Below, piece after piece: positions 43,164-52,148 of a stretch of DNA of 64,000 nucleotides. Made by a program: the position numbers and the translations under genes. The notes beneath the pieces were generated by a model that was not told the origin of the DNA, did no database searches, and saw nothing but the letters and a program-made list of their open reading frames with translations. Source of the DNA: Arthrobacter sp. M4 (GTDB lineage: Bacteria > Actinomycetota > Actinomycetes > Actinomycetales > Micrococcaceae); contig NZ_JAIWYX010000008.1 in assembly GCF_020251205.1 (NCBI RefSeq), positions 124,001 to 188,000 on the forward strand. Direction: 5' to 3'. Positions within the stretch are counted from its first letter, which is position 1; the number at the start of each line of letters is the position of its first letter.

Positions 43164-44420
43164 ATGAAGCGTCCATGGTTGCGGTGGATGCCCGCCGTCG
43201 CTGTCCCGGCCGTCATCGCCGGGGCTGTCCTGATTGCACCGTTGCAGGCAGGCGCCAGTGCCCCGCTCCCTGACAGAACCCCCGCGGACGTCATCGCAAT
43301 GCTGGCCAAGCACCAAGTCAAAGCGCTTTCCGGCACCGTAGAGCAAAGTGCCGATTTGGGCCTGCCGCAATTGCCCACCGCACCGCCGAGCTCCGGTGGA
43401 ACCCCTTCGCAGGGTCTGGACATAGCCTCCGTCCTGGAACTCTTCACCACGCCGCACACGGCCCGAATCTATACGGATGGAGCGGGTAGCGTCCGGCTTC
43501 AAGTCATGGACCCCATGGCTGAACGCGACCTGGTCCGCAGCGGCAACGATGTGTGGTTCTACAGCTCACGCGACAACACCGCTACGCACCTAACCGTGCC
43601 CGCGAACATGGCTCCGGGCATGCCAACCAAGCCCTCCGCCTCGGCACGCACCGCCATGCCTACCCCGGAAGACATCGCGAAAAAGCTGCTCGCTGCAGCC
43701 GACCCCACCACGGCGGTAACGCTTGGTGCTGACACGCAGGTAGCGGGCCGTGCCGCCTACAACCTGCTCTTCACGCCAAAGACCACGGAGACACTCGTTG
43801 AGTCCGCAGCCGTTTACGTCGACGGCGAGACCGGCCTGCCGCTCGGCGCCGAAGTGAGGGCGCGCGGCCAGCAGAATCCCGCCTTCCGGGTAGCGTTCTC
43901 CCAGCTCACCCTGGGTGCCCCGGACGCCTCGATCTTCAAGTTCACACCTCCTGCGGGCGCAACCGTCAAGGAGTTGCCATTGACCGGTATGCCGCTACCA
44001 CTTCCGCCATTTGCAGGAGGCCAGGCCGCAACCCCTTCATGCGCAAGGGAAATGCCCCCCAAATCGCCAACGGTGACTCCGGACGGACCGACCACGCCGG
44101 GACCCCAACCGATCCCATGGCGTACGGCGCCCTATATGCCGGTCCCCGTACCATGCGGTACCGTCGCCCCAGTCCCCATGCCGGCTCCCACCAAGCCGCA
44201 CGTCACGGGCAGCGGCTGGGACGCCGTCGTCGAACTTCCTGGTGCTGGACTGCAACAGCTCATGGCGTCCACACCGCTGTTGGCGCAGCTGGCACGGCCC
44301 GTTCAGGGCGGGCGGCTGTTCTCCACCACCCTTGCCAATGTCCTCCTGACCGATGACGGTCGCGTTTTCGCGGGGATGGTGACGCCGGAGCGGCTACAGG
44401 CCGTTGCCGCTGTCCGGTGA
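43164..44420 (+). CDS. LolA-like/outer-membrane lipoprotein-sorting-type exported protein
   Basis: A 418-residue exported protein with an N-terminal signal/anchor (MKRPWLRWMPAVAVPAVIAG). Residues about 40-280 show the LolA/RseB-like half-barrel pattern (VQLxVMDPMAERDLVRSGNDVWFYSSRD; later GRAAYNLLFTPKT). A Pro-rich loop (residues about 290-345) separates a second small domain. Actinobacteria have no LolB; these proteins bind lipids or sense envelope state. The stop overlaps the ABC ATPase start (GTGA), tying it to that exporter. Confidence 0.75.
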   Translation: MKRPWLRWMPAVAVPAVIAGAVLIAPLQAGASAPLPDRTPADVIAMLAKHQVKALSGTVEQSADLGLPQLPTAPPSSGGTPSQGLDIASVLELFTTPHTARIYTDGAGSVRLQVMDPMAERDLVRSGNDVWFYSSRDNTATHLTVPANMAPGMPTKPSASARTAMPTPEDIAKKLLAAADPTTAVTLGADTQVAGRAAYNLLFTPKTTETLVESAAVYVDGETGLPLGAEVRARGQQNPAFRVAFSQLTLGAPDASIFKFTPPAGATVKELPLTGMPLPLPPFAGGQAATPSCAREMPPKSPTVTPDGPTTPGPQPIPWRTAPYMPVPVPCGTVAPVPMPAPTKPHVTGSGWDAVVELPGAGLQQLMASTPLLAQLARPVQGGRLFSTTLANVLLTDDGRVFAGMVTPERLQAVAAVR

Positions 44421-45517
44421 CGGGCGAAACCGCGATCCACACCACGGGGCTGAGCAAGCGCTTCGGCCACCAACTGGCCGTGGACGGGCTCAACCTCAGC
44501 GTTCCGGTGGGGTCGGTGTTCGGCTTCCTGGGTCCCAACGGCTCTGGAAAAACCACCACTATCCGCATGCTCTTGGGCCTTGCCTCTGCGAGCTCGGGGT
44601 CGATTTCCGTGCTTGGCCGGGAGATGCCTAATGGATTGCACGACGTCCTTCCGCGCGTGGGTGCCCTCGTGGAAGGGCCGGCTTTCTATCCCTTCCTCTC
44701 AGGGGCCGCCAATCTTCACAGGCTGGACACCGCCAACCGGCTCGCTTCCGCCAGAACACGCCGCGACAGAGTCAACCATGCACTGGAGCGCGTGGGCCTC
44801 TCCCATGCGGCGCACAAGAAGGTCAAGGCGTATTCGCTGGGCATGAAGCAGCGGCTGGGCATCGCAAACGCCTTGCTAAGCCCTCGCGAGCTGCTGGTCC
44901 TCGACGAGCCCACCAACGGCCTGGACCCGCAAGGAACGCGCGAGGTCCGCCACCTCATCCGCTCGCTCGCGGCCGGCGGCACCACGGTGTTCGTTTCCAG
45001 CCACTTGCTGGCGGAGGTCGAGCAGATTTGCTCCCACGTTGCCGTGATGCGCACCGGCCGATTGGTGGCCCAGGGGACGCTTGCGGAACTGCGGCGCAAC
45101 GGCGCCAGGCGTGTGCGGATTGTCACCCCGGACCCGGGCATCGCCGCGGAAGTTCTTATTCGGCTGGGTCTGCTGCCCACCCCGGAACCCCCGGAAGGCA
45201 CCGACGCCGTCCTCACCGCAATGCTCCCGGCTGAGAGTCCCGTTGGCGGCAACTACGACGGCGGCAACGGCGCAGTTTCCGGTGACCGGGATGCCAATGA
45301 CAGGGGATCCAGCGGCCCGGTGAGCGACGACTCCATCACCGGCGGCTCGAGCACAAAAGACACAGCGGGCTGGGGGGCTTCAACCATGTTGCCGGAGTCC
45401 GTGGCGGAGGCTTTGGTTCGCTCGGACGTTCGGCTTCGTGGCTTCGCTGTGGTTGTGGGGAGCCTGGAGGATCGTTTCGTAGCACTTACGGGGGAGGGGT
45501 TCGACGTTGACCAGTGA
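44417..45517 (+). CDS. ABC transporter ATP-binding protein
   Basis: A 366-residue ATPase of the ABC-2 exporter class. Walker A GPNGSGKTT (residues 39-47), signature YSLGMKQRLGIA and Walker B LLVLDEPTNGLD are clear. The 130 residues after the domain are a Gly/Ser/Asp-rich, poorly ordered stretch (GGNYDGGNGAVSGDRDANDR), ending in a folded end piece (RGFAVVVGSLEDRFVALTG). GTG start overlaps the upstream gene; the stop region overlaps the permease start. Confidence 0.9.
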   Translation: MTGETAIHTTGLSKRFGHQLAVDGLNLSVPVGSVFGFLGPNGSGKTTTIRMLLGLASASSGSISVLGREMPNGLHDVLPRVGALVEGPAFYPFLSGAANLHRLDTANRLASARTRRDRVNHALERVGLSHAAHKKVKAYSLGMKQRLGIANALLSPRELLVLDEPTNGLDPQGTREVRHLIRSLAAGGTTVFVSSHLLAEVEQICSHVAVMRTGRLVAQGTLAELRRNGARRVRIVTPDPGIAAEVLIRLGLLPTPEPPEGTDAVLTAMLPAESPVGGNYDGGNGAVSGDRDANDRGSSGPVSDDSITGGSSTKDTAGWGASTMLPESVAEALVRSDVRLRGFAVVVGSLEDRFVALTGEGFDVDQ

Positions 45518-46889
45518 CGTCACGCAACCAGACGGCGCGGCTGCCGCTGTTCCAGGACCGCCTGCAATGCCCAAGCGGCCCGCCATTCCCGGGCGCCTAT
45601 TGCGGCCCGCTCGCGATAAACAGCTTGCCAGGACTGAATCTCTTGCCGGGACCGAATCTCTTGCGGGGTCGGAACAGTTCGCCCGAACGGAGCCGGCCAC
45701 CCCGACTGAACCGACAACCCGGACTGAACCGACAACCCCGACTGAACCGACAACGCGGACTGAACCGACAACCCCGACTGAATCGACAACCCGGACTGAA
45801 CCGACAACCCGGACTGAACCGACAACGCGGACTGAACCGACAACGCGGACTGAACCGACAACGCGGACTGAACCGACAACCCGGACTGAACCGACAACCC
45901 GGACTGAACCGACAACCCGGCCGGAGTCCGCAGCCAAGGTCGAGCCGCCGTCGTTGGCTTTTTCGGTCCCTTTGGCAGCAGCGGGTGCGGCGGCCGCCGG
46001 CACGGGTACAACTGGCATCCCGGCACCAGTCACTGCGGGAACCAAGGTCCCCGGCCGCTCTGCATCCGCCACCGGGGCAGGGTGGGACCTCATGTGGTCC
46101 GAGCTCGGCGTGCTGTTCCGCCGCCGTCGGACCTGGGCCATGCTGGTCGCCCTCGCGATGATCCCAATCCTGATTGCGCTCGCCGTAAAACTCACATCCA
46201 GGGTTCCCAGTGGTCGCGGACCCGCCTTCCTGGACCGCATTGCAGAGAACGGGCTTTTCGCCGCGGTCACGGGCCTGATTGTGTCGATCCCGTTGTTCCT
46301 CCCCTTGACCGTGGGGGTGGTCGCCGGCGATACGGTGGCTGGCGAAGCCGGGCTCGGCACGCTGAGGTACCTGCTGGCCGCGCCCGCCGGTCGAGTTCGA
46401 TTGCTGCTGGTGAAGTACACCGGGGCCGTGGTCTTTTGCATCACGGCTACGTTGACTGTGGCCGCCGCGGGCATGGCGATCGGGGCGGTGCTGTTCCGGG
46501 TGGGTCCTGTCACGCTCCTCTCCGGCGACACCATCGGCGTCCCAGAGTCGATACTGCGCGTCCTCTCTATCGCCGCTTACGTCACCGTGTCGCTGCTAGG
46601 GCTGTCCGCCGTCGGGCTTTTCCTGTCGACGCTCACCGACGTGCCGGTTGGCGCGATGGCCGCAACGGTGGTGACCGCCGTCGTCTCTGAGGTGATGGAC
46701 GCTATTCCGCAACTCGACTGGCTGCATCCCTGGTTGCTGAGCCACTTCTGGCTGGACTTCGCCGACCTGCTTCGGCAGCCGCTGTCGTGGGAGTCTTTCG
46801 GCAATAACGCGTTGCTGCAGGCCGCGTATGTCGCAGTGTTTGGCGCCTTGGCCTACGGCCGCTTCGCCACCAAGGACGTCCTGGCCTGA
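45507..46889 (+). CDS. ABC-2 type permease with a TEPTTR-repeat N-terminus
   Basis: A 460-residue permease. The C-terminal 270 residues hold six helices of an ABC-2 permease (RRRRTWAMLVALAMIPILIA; VTGLIVSIPLFLPLTVGVVA). Residues about 60-140 are a run of TEPTTR/TEPTTP hexapeptides coded by an 18-bp repeat, placed before the first helix and so most likely cytoplasmic. TTG at 45507 overlaps the ATPase gene by 11 bases. It works with the ATPase and perhaps the LolA-like protein. Confidence 0.88.
   Translation: MTSDVTQPDGAAAAVPGPPAMPKRPAIPGRLLRPARDKQLARTESLAGTESLAGSEQFARTEPATPTEPTTRTEPTTPTEPTTRTEPTTPTESTTRTEPTTRTEPTTRTEPTTRTEPTTRTEPTTRTEPTTRTEPTTRPESAAKVEPPSLAFSVPLAAAGAAAAGTGTTGIPAPVTAGTKVPGRSASATGAGWDLMWSELGVLFRRRRTWAMLVALAMIPILIALAVKLTSRVPSGRGPAFLDRIAENGLFAAVTGLIVSIPLFLPLTVGVVAGDTVAGEAGLGTLRYLLAAPAGRVRLLLVKYTGAVVFCITATLTVAAAGMAIGAVLFRVGPVTLLSGDTIGVPESILRVLSIAAYVTVSLLGLSAVGLFLSTLTDVPVGAMAATVVTAVVSEVMDAIPQLDWLHPWLLSHFWLDFADLLRQPLSWESFGNNALLQAAYVAVFGALAYGRFATKDVLA
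45687..45925 (+). repeat. 18-bp in-frame tandem repeat in the permease gene
   Basis: About 13 copies of units like ACTGAACCGACAACCCGG, coding TEPTTR with TEPTTP/TESTTR variants. The inner copies are nearly identical. On the other strand the same DNA would read VVGSVR, but that frame has no gene context. Confidence 0.93.
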
Positions 46890-46899
46890 GCTCGCAGGG

Positions 46900-47820
46900 T
46901 CAGGCGTGCTGGTGGGACTCGTGAGCCGAGTGGCTGACGGGCTCCAGCTGGAACGTGCAGTGGTCTGTGTCGAAGTGCTTGCCGAGGCAACTGCCGAGCC
47001 TGTCCAGGAGCCGGTCCGCGCCGGTGGCACTGAGCACGTCATCCTCCACCACAACGTGAGCGGAAAATACCGGCACGCCGGAGGTAATGGTCCAGATATG
47101 GATGTCGTGAACGGCCACCACCCCGGGAACTGACATGATGTGCTCCCGGATCATCTGCACCTCCACGCCCTTGGGCGTGGCCTCCAGCAAAACGTCGACG
47201 ACGTCGCGGAGCAGGTGCCACGCGCGGGGGAGGATCATAACCGCGATCAGGATGGAAGCGATCGGGTCCGCGGCCTCGAAGCCGGTCACCAGGATGACGA
47301 CGGCGGCAGCGATCACAGCGAGCGAGCCCAGCAGGTCGCCCAGCACTTCGAGATACGCGCCGCGGACATTGAGGCTTTCATGTTGGCCCTCGCGGAGGAT
47401 CACCAGGGACACGAGATTGGCTATGGCGCCAAGGATCGCGGCGAAGAGCATGATATCCGTATGGATCTCCGGCGAATCTCCAAAGCGCCGGATGGCTTCA
47501 ATGAAGATGACCACGGAAATGACGATCAGGATCAGCGCGTTGGCCAGCGCCGCAAGGACCTCGGCCCGCTGGTACCCGTAGGTGCGTTGGTCGCTGGCGG
47601 GGCGGGTTGCGATCCACGCGGCCAACAGGGCGATGAACACACCTGCGGCATCGGAGAGCATGTGTCCCGCGTCTGCCAGCAGGGCCAGCGAACCGGAGAG
47701 GATCGCGCCCACTATCTGGATAAGGACAACAGACAGCGTGATGGCAAGGACGGCGATCAGCCGCTTGCGGTGCTTTCCGGTTGCGGTGATCCCGTGGGTG
47801 TGGCTGTGGTTGTGCCCCAT
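46900..47820 (-). CDS. Cation diffusion facilitator family transporter
   Basis: A 306-residue metal/proton antiporter, probably for Zn2+, Cd2+ or Co2+. His-rich start (MGHNHSHTHG), the metal site in LLADAGHMLSDAAG (HxxxD), a second site LEVLGDLLGS, and a cytoplasmic C-terminal domain with HDIHIWTITSG and a His-rich end. It is convergent with the permease gene, ten bases apart. Confidence 0.92.
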   Translation of the reverse strand: MGHNHSHTHGITATGKHRKRLIAVLAITLSVVLIQIVGAILSGSLALLADAGHMLSDAAGVFIALLAAWIATRPASDQRTYGYQRAEVLAALANALILIVISVVIFIEAIRRFGDSPEIHTDIMLFAAILGAIANLVSLVILREGQHESLNVRGAYLEVLGDLLGSLAVIAAAVVILVTGFEAADPIASILIAVMILPRAWHLLRDVVDVLLEATPKGVEVQMIREHIMSVPGVVAVHDIHIWTITSGVPVFSAHVVVEDDVLSATGADRLLDRLGSCLGKHFDTDHCTFQLEPVSHSAHESHQHA

Positions 47821-47829
47821 AAGTAGAGA

Positions 47830-48297
47830 TTAGCCCCAGCCGAGTTCGTGCAGCCTGTCGTCGCTGATGCCGAAGTGGTGGGCGATCTCGTGAACTACCG
47901 TGACGGCGACCTCGTGGATGACCTCATCACGGCTCTCACAGATGTCCAGGATCGGCTGCCGGAAGATCGTGATCCGGTCCGGCAAGGAGCCTGCATCCCA
48001 CCAGGAGTCCCTTTCCGTCAGCGGAACTCCCTCATAGAGGCCAAGCAGCACGGTGTCCGGATCTTCGCCTGGGCCCGGCACGTAGTCGTCCTCGATGAAG
48101 ATGGCTACGTTGTCCATGGCACGGGCGACTTTGGGTGGAATGAGCTCCAAGGCGTCCTCGACCGCCGTTTCGAACTCCTCCTCCGACATGTCGAAGGGGA
48201 CGTGTTGCGGCTGGCTGACCGAAGCCTGTGGGAGGGGAGTGGATGCCCGTTCGCCGTCGGGAAGGATCGGCAGACCGGGAGGGAGGTTCGCGGGCAT
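47830..48297 (-). CDS. Zinc metallopeptidase family protein (zincin-like)
   Basis: A 155-residue protein of the PF06262 minigluzincin family. The zinc motif HEIAHHFGISDDRLHELGW (HExxH with a downstream Glu) lies at the C-terminus. The N-terminal part holds FEDVALELIPPKVARAMDN-like helix content. Cytoplasmic; substrate unknown. Confidence 0.88.
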   Translation of the reverse strand: MPANLPPGLPILPDGERASTPLPQASVSQPQHVPFDMSEEEFETAVEDALELIPPKVARAMDNVAIFIEDDYVPGPGEDPDTVLLGLYEGVPLTERDSWWDAGSLPDRITIFRQPILDICESRDEVIHEVAVTVVHEIAHHFGISDDRLHELGWG

Positions 48298-48442
48298 AGT
48301 TCGACTCTATTTCTGCCGGGACTGCGATGACAGCCTTTGTGACAGGAAAAGGACCCCGATGACTTCTATTGGGGGTTGGGAAAGATGCTGTAGTCAGGCG
48401 CCCTGCGCCGGAAGTGTTTCTTTCACGATGTGGATGACAACG

Positions 48443-48519
48443 TTGACAGCCCTTGTGACGCGGGATACAGTTTCGCTCGCGAGGTTATACGAATAACCCA
48501 TCGCATCGGTAACCTCGCG
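48443..48519 (+). promoter_or_regulatory. Promoter and operator of the LacI/PfkB operon
   Basis: TTGACA (48443-48448), 17 bases, TACAGT (48466-48471) is a strong promoter. GGTTATACGAATAACC (48483-48498) is a LacI-type dyad with a central CG. A wider perfect 10-bp inverted repeat CGCGAGGTTA/TAACCTCGCG encloses it (48478-48487 and 48510-48519). The layout fits autorepression by the adjacent LacI protein. Confidence 0.75.
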
Positions 48520-48552
48520 CAAGCCCGACCGCACTGCAACAACCAGGAACCC

Positions 48553-49626
48553 ATGCCACGCACCAGGCCCCGCAGGTCCGGCCCGACCATGAATGACGTC
48601 GCGGCCGCTGCTGGCGTGTCCCAGGCCACCGTGTCCCTGGTGATCAATGATGCCGAGGGTACCCGGTTCTCCGAAGCCACCCGCCGCAAGGTGCAGGATG
48701 CCGTCAGGACCCTTGGTTACAGAACCAACGCTCACGCCAAGGTGCTCCGGGACGGTGTGGCGGGCATGATCGGGTTCATCGGCGACACCGTAGCCACGGC
48801 GCCATTTGCAGGGAAGATCATCGAGGGTGCCCAGGAGCGGGCCTGGGAAGCTGGCCTCCTGCTCCTCACCATCAACACGGGCGGGGACAAATCCCTGGAG
48901 GCTACGTCCCTTGAAACCATGCTGTCGTACAAAGTGGCCGGGGTTGTTTATGCAGGGATGTACCACCGGATGCTTGAGGTTCCGGACGTCCTGACCGAGG
49001 TTCCCGCCGTCGTCCTCAACTCACGGGACAAAGCCGGGCGTTTCCCGAGCATCGCCCCGGACGAGGAGGAGGGTGGTTACGTTGCCACGCGCCGACTCCT
49101 GGACGCGGGGCACCGGCGGATTGCCATGATCAACATCGAAGCCGCGGATAGCGGCCTTCCGGCCGTCACAGGGCGATTGGCCGGTTACCGCAGGGCGATG
49201 GCAGAGGCCGGGATCGACGTCGACCCTTCCCTGATCCGCTTCGGCGACGGCCACGAAGAAGGCGGCTATCTCAACACTTTGAACCTGCTCGAAGTTCCCG
49301 AGCCTCCCACCGCGATCTTCTGTGCCAACGACCGCACCGCCTGGGGTGCCTACCAGGCGCTCGCGGCGCGAGGCTGGTCCATTCCCTCCGACATGTCGAT
49401 TGTCGGTTTCGACAACCAGGAGGCGCTTGCGGCACACCTGCGGCCCGGGCTGACCACGCTTGAATTGCCGTTCATCGACATGGGCCGCCGGGCGGTGGAT
49501 GCGATTCTCGCCGGTGCCCAGCGGGACGGCCACACTGAATTCGTGGCATGCCCATTGGTCGAGCGGGCGTCCGTGGCGCCACCCAGGATCAACAGGCCCA
49601 GGACATTGAACCCCAGGGCCGCCTGA
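48553..49626 (+). CDS. LacI family transcriptional regulator
   Basis: A 357-residue sugar-responsive repressor. The DNA-binding headpiece is TMNDVAAAAGVSQATVSLVI, followed by the hinge region; the rest is the periplasmic-binding-protein-like effector domain ending FVACPLVERASVAPP. ATG 48553 is preferred; the longer in-frame start lies inside the promoter region. The next gene is a sugar kinase, so the effector is likely a sugar or its phosphate. Confidence 0.92.
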   Translation: MPRTRPRRSGPTMNDVAAAAGVSQATVSLVINDAEGTRFSEATRRKVQDAVRTLGYRTNAHAKVLRDGVAGMIGFIGDTVATAPFAGKIIEGAQERAWEAGLLLLTINTGGDKSLEATSLETMLSYKVAGVVYAGMYHRMLEVPDVLTEVPAVVLNSRDKAGRFPSIAPDEEEGGYVATRRLLDAGHRRIAMINIEAADSGLPAVTGRLAGYRRAMAEAGIDVDPSLIRFGDGHEEGGYLNTLNLLEVPEPPTAIFCANDRTAWGAYQALAARGWSIPSDMSIVGFDNQEALAAHLRPGLTTLELPFIDMGRRAVDAILAGAQRDGHTEFVACPLVERASVAPPRINRPRTLNPRAA

Positions 49627-49706
49627 CAGCTCTCCACTACGGTCCATCAATTACGTTCCATCAGAAAATCCGAAGGCAATCCCTACACAGATATAGGAAG
49701 ACCCGT

Positions 49707-50627
49707 ATGAACCCACCCCTGCAGGAGTCGGAGCAGCTAGACGTTGTAGTTGTCGGCGAGGCACTGATTGACATTGTCAATACACCGGAAGGATCCATCG
49801 AATACCCTGGCGGCTCGCCGGCGAACGTCGCCTACGGGCTTGGCCGCCTGGGCGTCAACACCGGGCTGCTGACGGCCATCGGTCGCGATGACCGCGGCCG
49901 GGCAATTGCAGAGCACTTGGCGAGTGCCGGCGTCGTACTCTTGCCGGGCTCCCAGTCGCTGAACAAGACGGCGACAGCGACGGCGACCCTCGCCGAAGAC
50001 GGTTCTGCTGAGTATGCCTTCGACATCGAATGGGCGCTGCCGCCGGCGTCGCTGCCCTATGCACCCAAGGTTCTGCACACGGGCTCCATCGCCGCGTTCC
50101 TGGAACCGGGCGCGGAGTCGGTCCGTAGCCTCCTTCGGCAGGCGCAGGGCGGCTGCATGGTGACGTTCGACCCCAACATCCGGCCCGATCTGCTTGGCAC
50201 CCACGCCCAGGCCGTGGAGCTGTTTGAGGACATGGTGCCGCTGTCCAATGTGGTGAAGCTCAGTGATGACGACGCCCGGTGGCTGTACCCTGGCAACACT
50301 GTGAAGGAGACTGCGTCCCGAGTGCTCGGCCTTGGAGCGGACCTTGCGGTTGTGACCGAAGGCGCGCAGGGATCGCTGATGGCCACGTCCCACACCCAGC
50401 TCCGGGTTGAATCCGTACGCACGGTTGTGGCTGACACCATCGGGGCGGGGGACTCCTACATGTCCGCCCTGATCCTGGGCCTGCTCACGCGTGGCAGCGA
50501 GGGCATGGCTCCGTCCGTGCTGGAACTCATTGGCCGGACAGCATCCGTGGCGGCTGCCATCACTGTCCGCAGGGCCGGAGCCAACCCGCCAACCCACCAG
50601 GAACTCGTTCTGGGCCTCGCTAACTAG
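49707..50627 (+). CDS. PfkB family carbohydrate kinase (fructokinase-like)
   Basis: A 306-residue ribokinase-fold sugar kinase. It has the N-terminal PfkB signature GGSPANVAYGLGRLG and the C-terminal signature DTIGAGDSYMSALILG, with catalytic Asp in GAGD. The likely substrate is fructose or a related ketose, given a LacI partner; ribose or 2-keto-3-deoxygluconate cannot be excluded. The stop codon starts a 16-bp repeat shared with the convergent gene. Confidence 0.88.
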   Translation: MNPPLQESEQLDVVVVGEALIDIVNTPEGSIEYPGGSPANVAYGLGRLGVNTGLLTAIGRDDRGRAIAEHLASAGVVLLPGSQSLNKTATATATLAEDGSAEYAFDIEWALPPASLPYAPKVLHTGSIAAFLEPGAESVRSLLRQAQGGCMVTFDPNIRPDLLGTHAQAVELFEDMVPLSNVVKLSDDDARWLYPGNTVKETASRVLGLGADLAVVTEGAQGSLMATSHTQLRVESVRTVVADTIGAGDSYMSALILGLLTRGSEGMAPSVLELIGRTASVAAAITVRRAGANPPTHQELVLGLAN

Positions 50628-50671
50628 GGTCGGGGCGAACTAGGGTCGGGGCGCTAACTAGGCCGGGGCGG
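50619..50671 (+). repeat. 16-18-bp repeat spanning the stops of two convergent genes
   Basis: AACTAGGGTCGGGGCG occurs at 50622 and 50638, with a third, altered unit (AACTAGGCCGGGGCGG) at 50657. The TAG of the kinase gene is in the first unit. The stop of the opposite-strand transporter gene (50654-50656) is also inside the repeat. Confidence 0.85.
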
Positions 50672-51664
50672 CTCGTCGAGGTCGCCGGAACCTGCCCCGG
50701 TAGCCGGAACTATCCGGCTACCGGGCACCGTTCCGGCGGTTTTGACGTCGGAGCGCGAGCGGCGACGCGTGAGGCCAACGCCGATGAGGCACACAACGCC
50801 GCCCACCAATCCCCAGACCGTGGGGACTTCGCTGAGGAGCAACCACGAGATCAGGATTGTGGTTCCCGGAACCAGGTAGGTGGTGGCCGCTAGCTTCCCC
50901 GCCTCGATGAGCGAAAGCGCATAGGCCCACGTGGTGAACGCCACAGCCGTGGGGAAGATGCCCAGGTAGGCGAGTCCAAGCGTGGCTTGCAGCGGTGCCG
51001 CTTGTACTTCCGCGAGCAATTGCCCAGCCCACGGCAGGCAACAGATGGCACCCACCACGATTCCGAACCACGTGGCCTGGCCAGCCGAGAATTTCTTGAG
51101 CACCGGCTTCTGGACGATCACGCTGACCGCGGCGAGAACCGCCGCCAGGAGGCAGAGCAGCACGCCCGCCACGTCCGCCGTCGAACGCTGACCGGAACCC
51201 AAGGCGATCATCGCCACGCCGCCGAAAGCCACCAAGCTGCCGATAATCAGCCAACGTGGGAACCCCTCCTTGAGGACCACGCCGGCCAGCGCGGCGATCA
51301 GGATTGGCGAGACATTGATCAGCATGGCGCTTGTGCCGGCATCCAAGGTGTGCTCGGCCGCATTCAACGCCACGTTGTAACCGCCGAACCACATCACGCC
51401 GTAGGCCAGTATGGGCCACCACTCCCGCCCCTTCGGGAGCCGGCGAAGTCCGGGCACCACCACTGCGCCCAGCACAACCGCGGCAACGGCCAAACGGCCG
51501 AGAGTCAGTGGGCCGGGGGAGAAGCTGGGGCCGATGGCCCTGATCCCCACGAACGCTGAGGCCCAAAGGACCACCGTAACGACGACGGCGGCAACGCCGA
51601 GCGTGTTGATGCCGGTTTGCGTTGTGGTCGCTGGAGCGGGGATGGCTGGTGTAGTTCGCGACAT
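50654..51664 (-). CDS. EamA/DMT family transporter
   Basis: A 336-residue membrane protein with ten predicted helices in two EamA halves (VAAVVVTVVLWASAFVGIRA and LLCLLAAVLAAVSVIVQKPV). Members export metabolites or drugs; the substrate is unknown. N- and C-terminal 20-30 residues are hydrophilic. Confidence 0.9.
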   Translation of the reverse strand: MSRTTPAIPAPATTTQTGINTLGVAAVVVTVVLWASAFVGIRAIGPSFSPGPLTLGRLAVAAVVLGAVVVPGLRRLPKGREWWPILAYGVMWFGGYNVALNAAEHTLDAGTSAMLINVSPILIAALAGVVLKEGFPRWLIIGSLVAFGGVAMIALGSGQRSTADVAGVLLCLLAAVLAAVSVIVQKPVLKKFSAGQATWFGIVVGAICCLPWAGQLLAEVQAAPLQATLGLAYLGIFPTAVAFTTWAYALSLIEAGKLAATTYLVPGTTILISWLLLSEVPTVWGLVGGVVCLIGVGLTRRRSRSDVKTAGTVPGSRIVPATGAGSGDLDEPPRPS

Positions 51665-51978
51665 GCTGCCAATCTAATCCCGGAGCCCGCCCAGTGACTG
51701 GCGGAAATCGGACGCGTATGGCCAAGAAACTGCCAACTTCTCCGTGCCTGCGTGGGCCAGGCGATAGCCGCCGAGTTCGCCTGAAACGTGCCCGGCCCCA
51801 CGAAGCTCTGGAGTTCGCCTGACGCTCGCAGCGGCTCGGAGAGTTTGGGGCGAATTCGTGCATTTCGCCGATTTTGGAATCTGGCGGACTACCCTCTATA
51901 GTTTTAGAGGTCCAGTTCGGAGGAATGAAACCGGGAATGCGCTGAGCGCATGATCGTCGTGAATTCGGATTGATCCTA
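51665..51978. other. Gene-free stretch upstream of the tRNA cluster
   Basis: No gene of its own. GAGTTCGCCTGA is repeated at about 51773 and 51811. The right part holds the promoter of the tRNA cluster. Confidence 0.6.
51874..51902 (+). promoter_or_regulatory. Promoter of the tRNA cluster
   Basis: TTGGAA (51874-51879), 17 bases, TATAGT (51897-51902): a near-consensus promoter about 75 bases before tRNA-Glu. Confidence 0.7.
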
Positions 51979-52051
51979 GCCCCCATCGTCTAGCGGCCTA
52001 GGACACCGCCCTTTCACGGCGGCGGCACGGGTTCGAATCCCGTTGGGGGTA
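51979..52051 (+). tRNA. tRNA-Glu (TTC)
   Basis: A 73-base cloverleaf: acceptor GCCCCCA/TGGGGGT, anticodon stem CCGCC/GGCGG with loop CTTTCAC (anticodon TTC), T-arm ACGGG/CCCGT with TTCGAAT. Discriminator A. CCA not encoded. Confidence 0.97.
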
Positions 52052-52148
52052 CTCAAGGAAGTGGTCAAACCGGCCTGAAAAGTCTGGTAGGCTGGAAGCC
52101 TTGAAAAAAGCGAGAAATCGCAAATGCGGTTGAAATACTGCACAGCAA

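Noticed and set aside
42860-43459. 199-codon minus-strand gene
   Set aside because: Its first two thirds overlap the start of the LolA-like gene and look non-coding; only the C-terminal piece resembles protein.
45687-45925. CRISPR or minus-strand VVGSVR-coding gene
   Set aside because: No spacers; the plus frame continues into a real permease while the minus frame has no domain.
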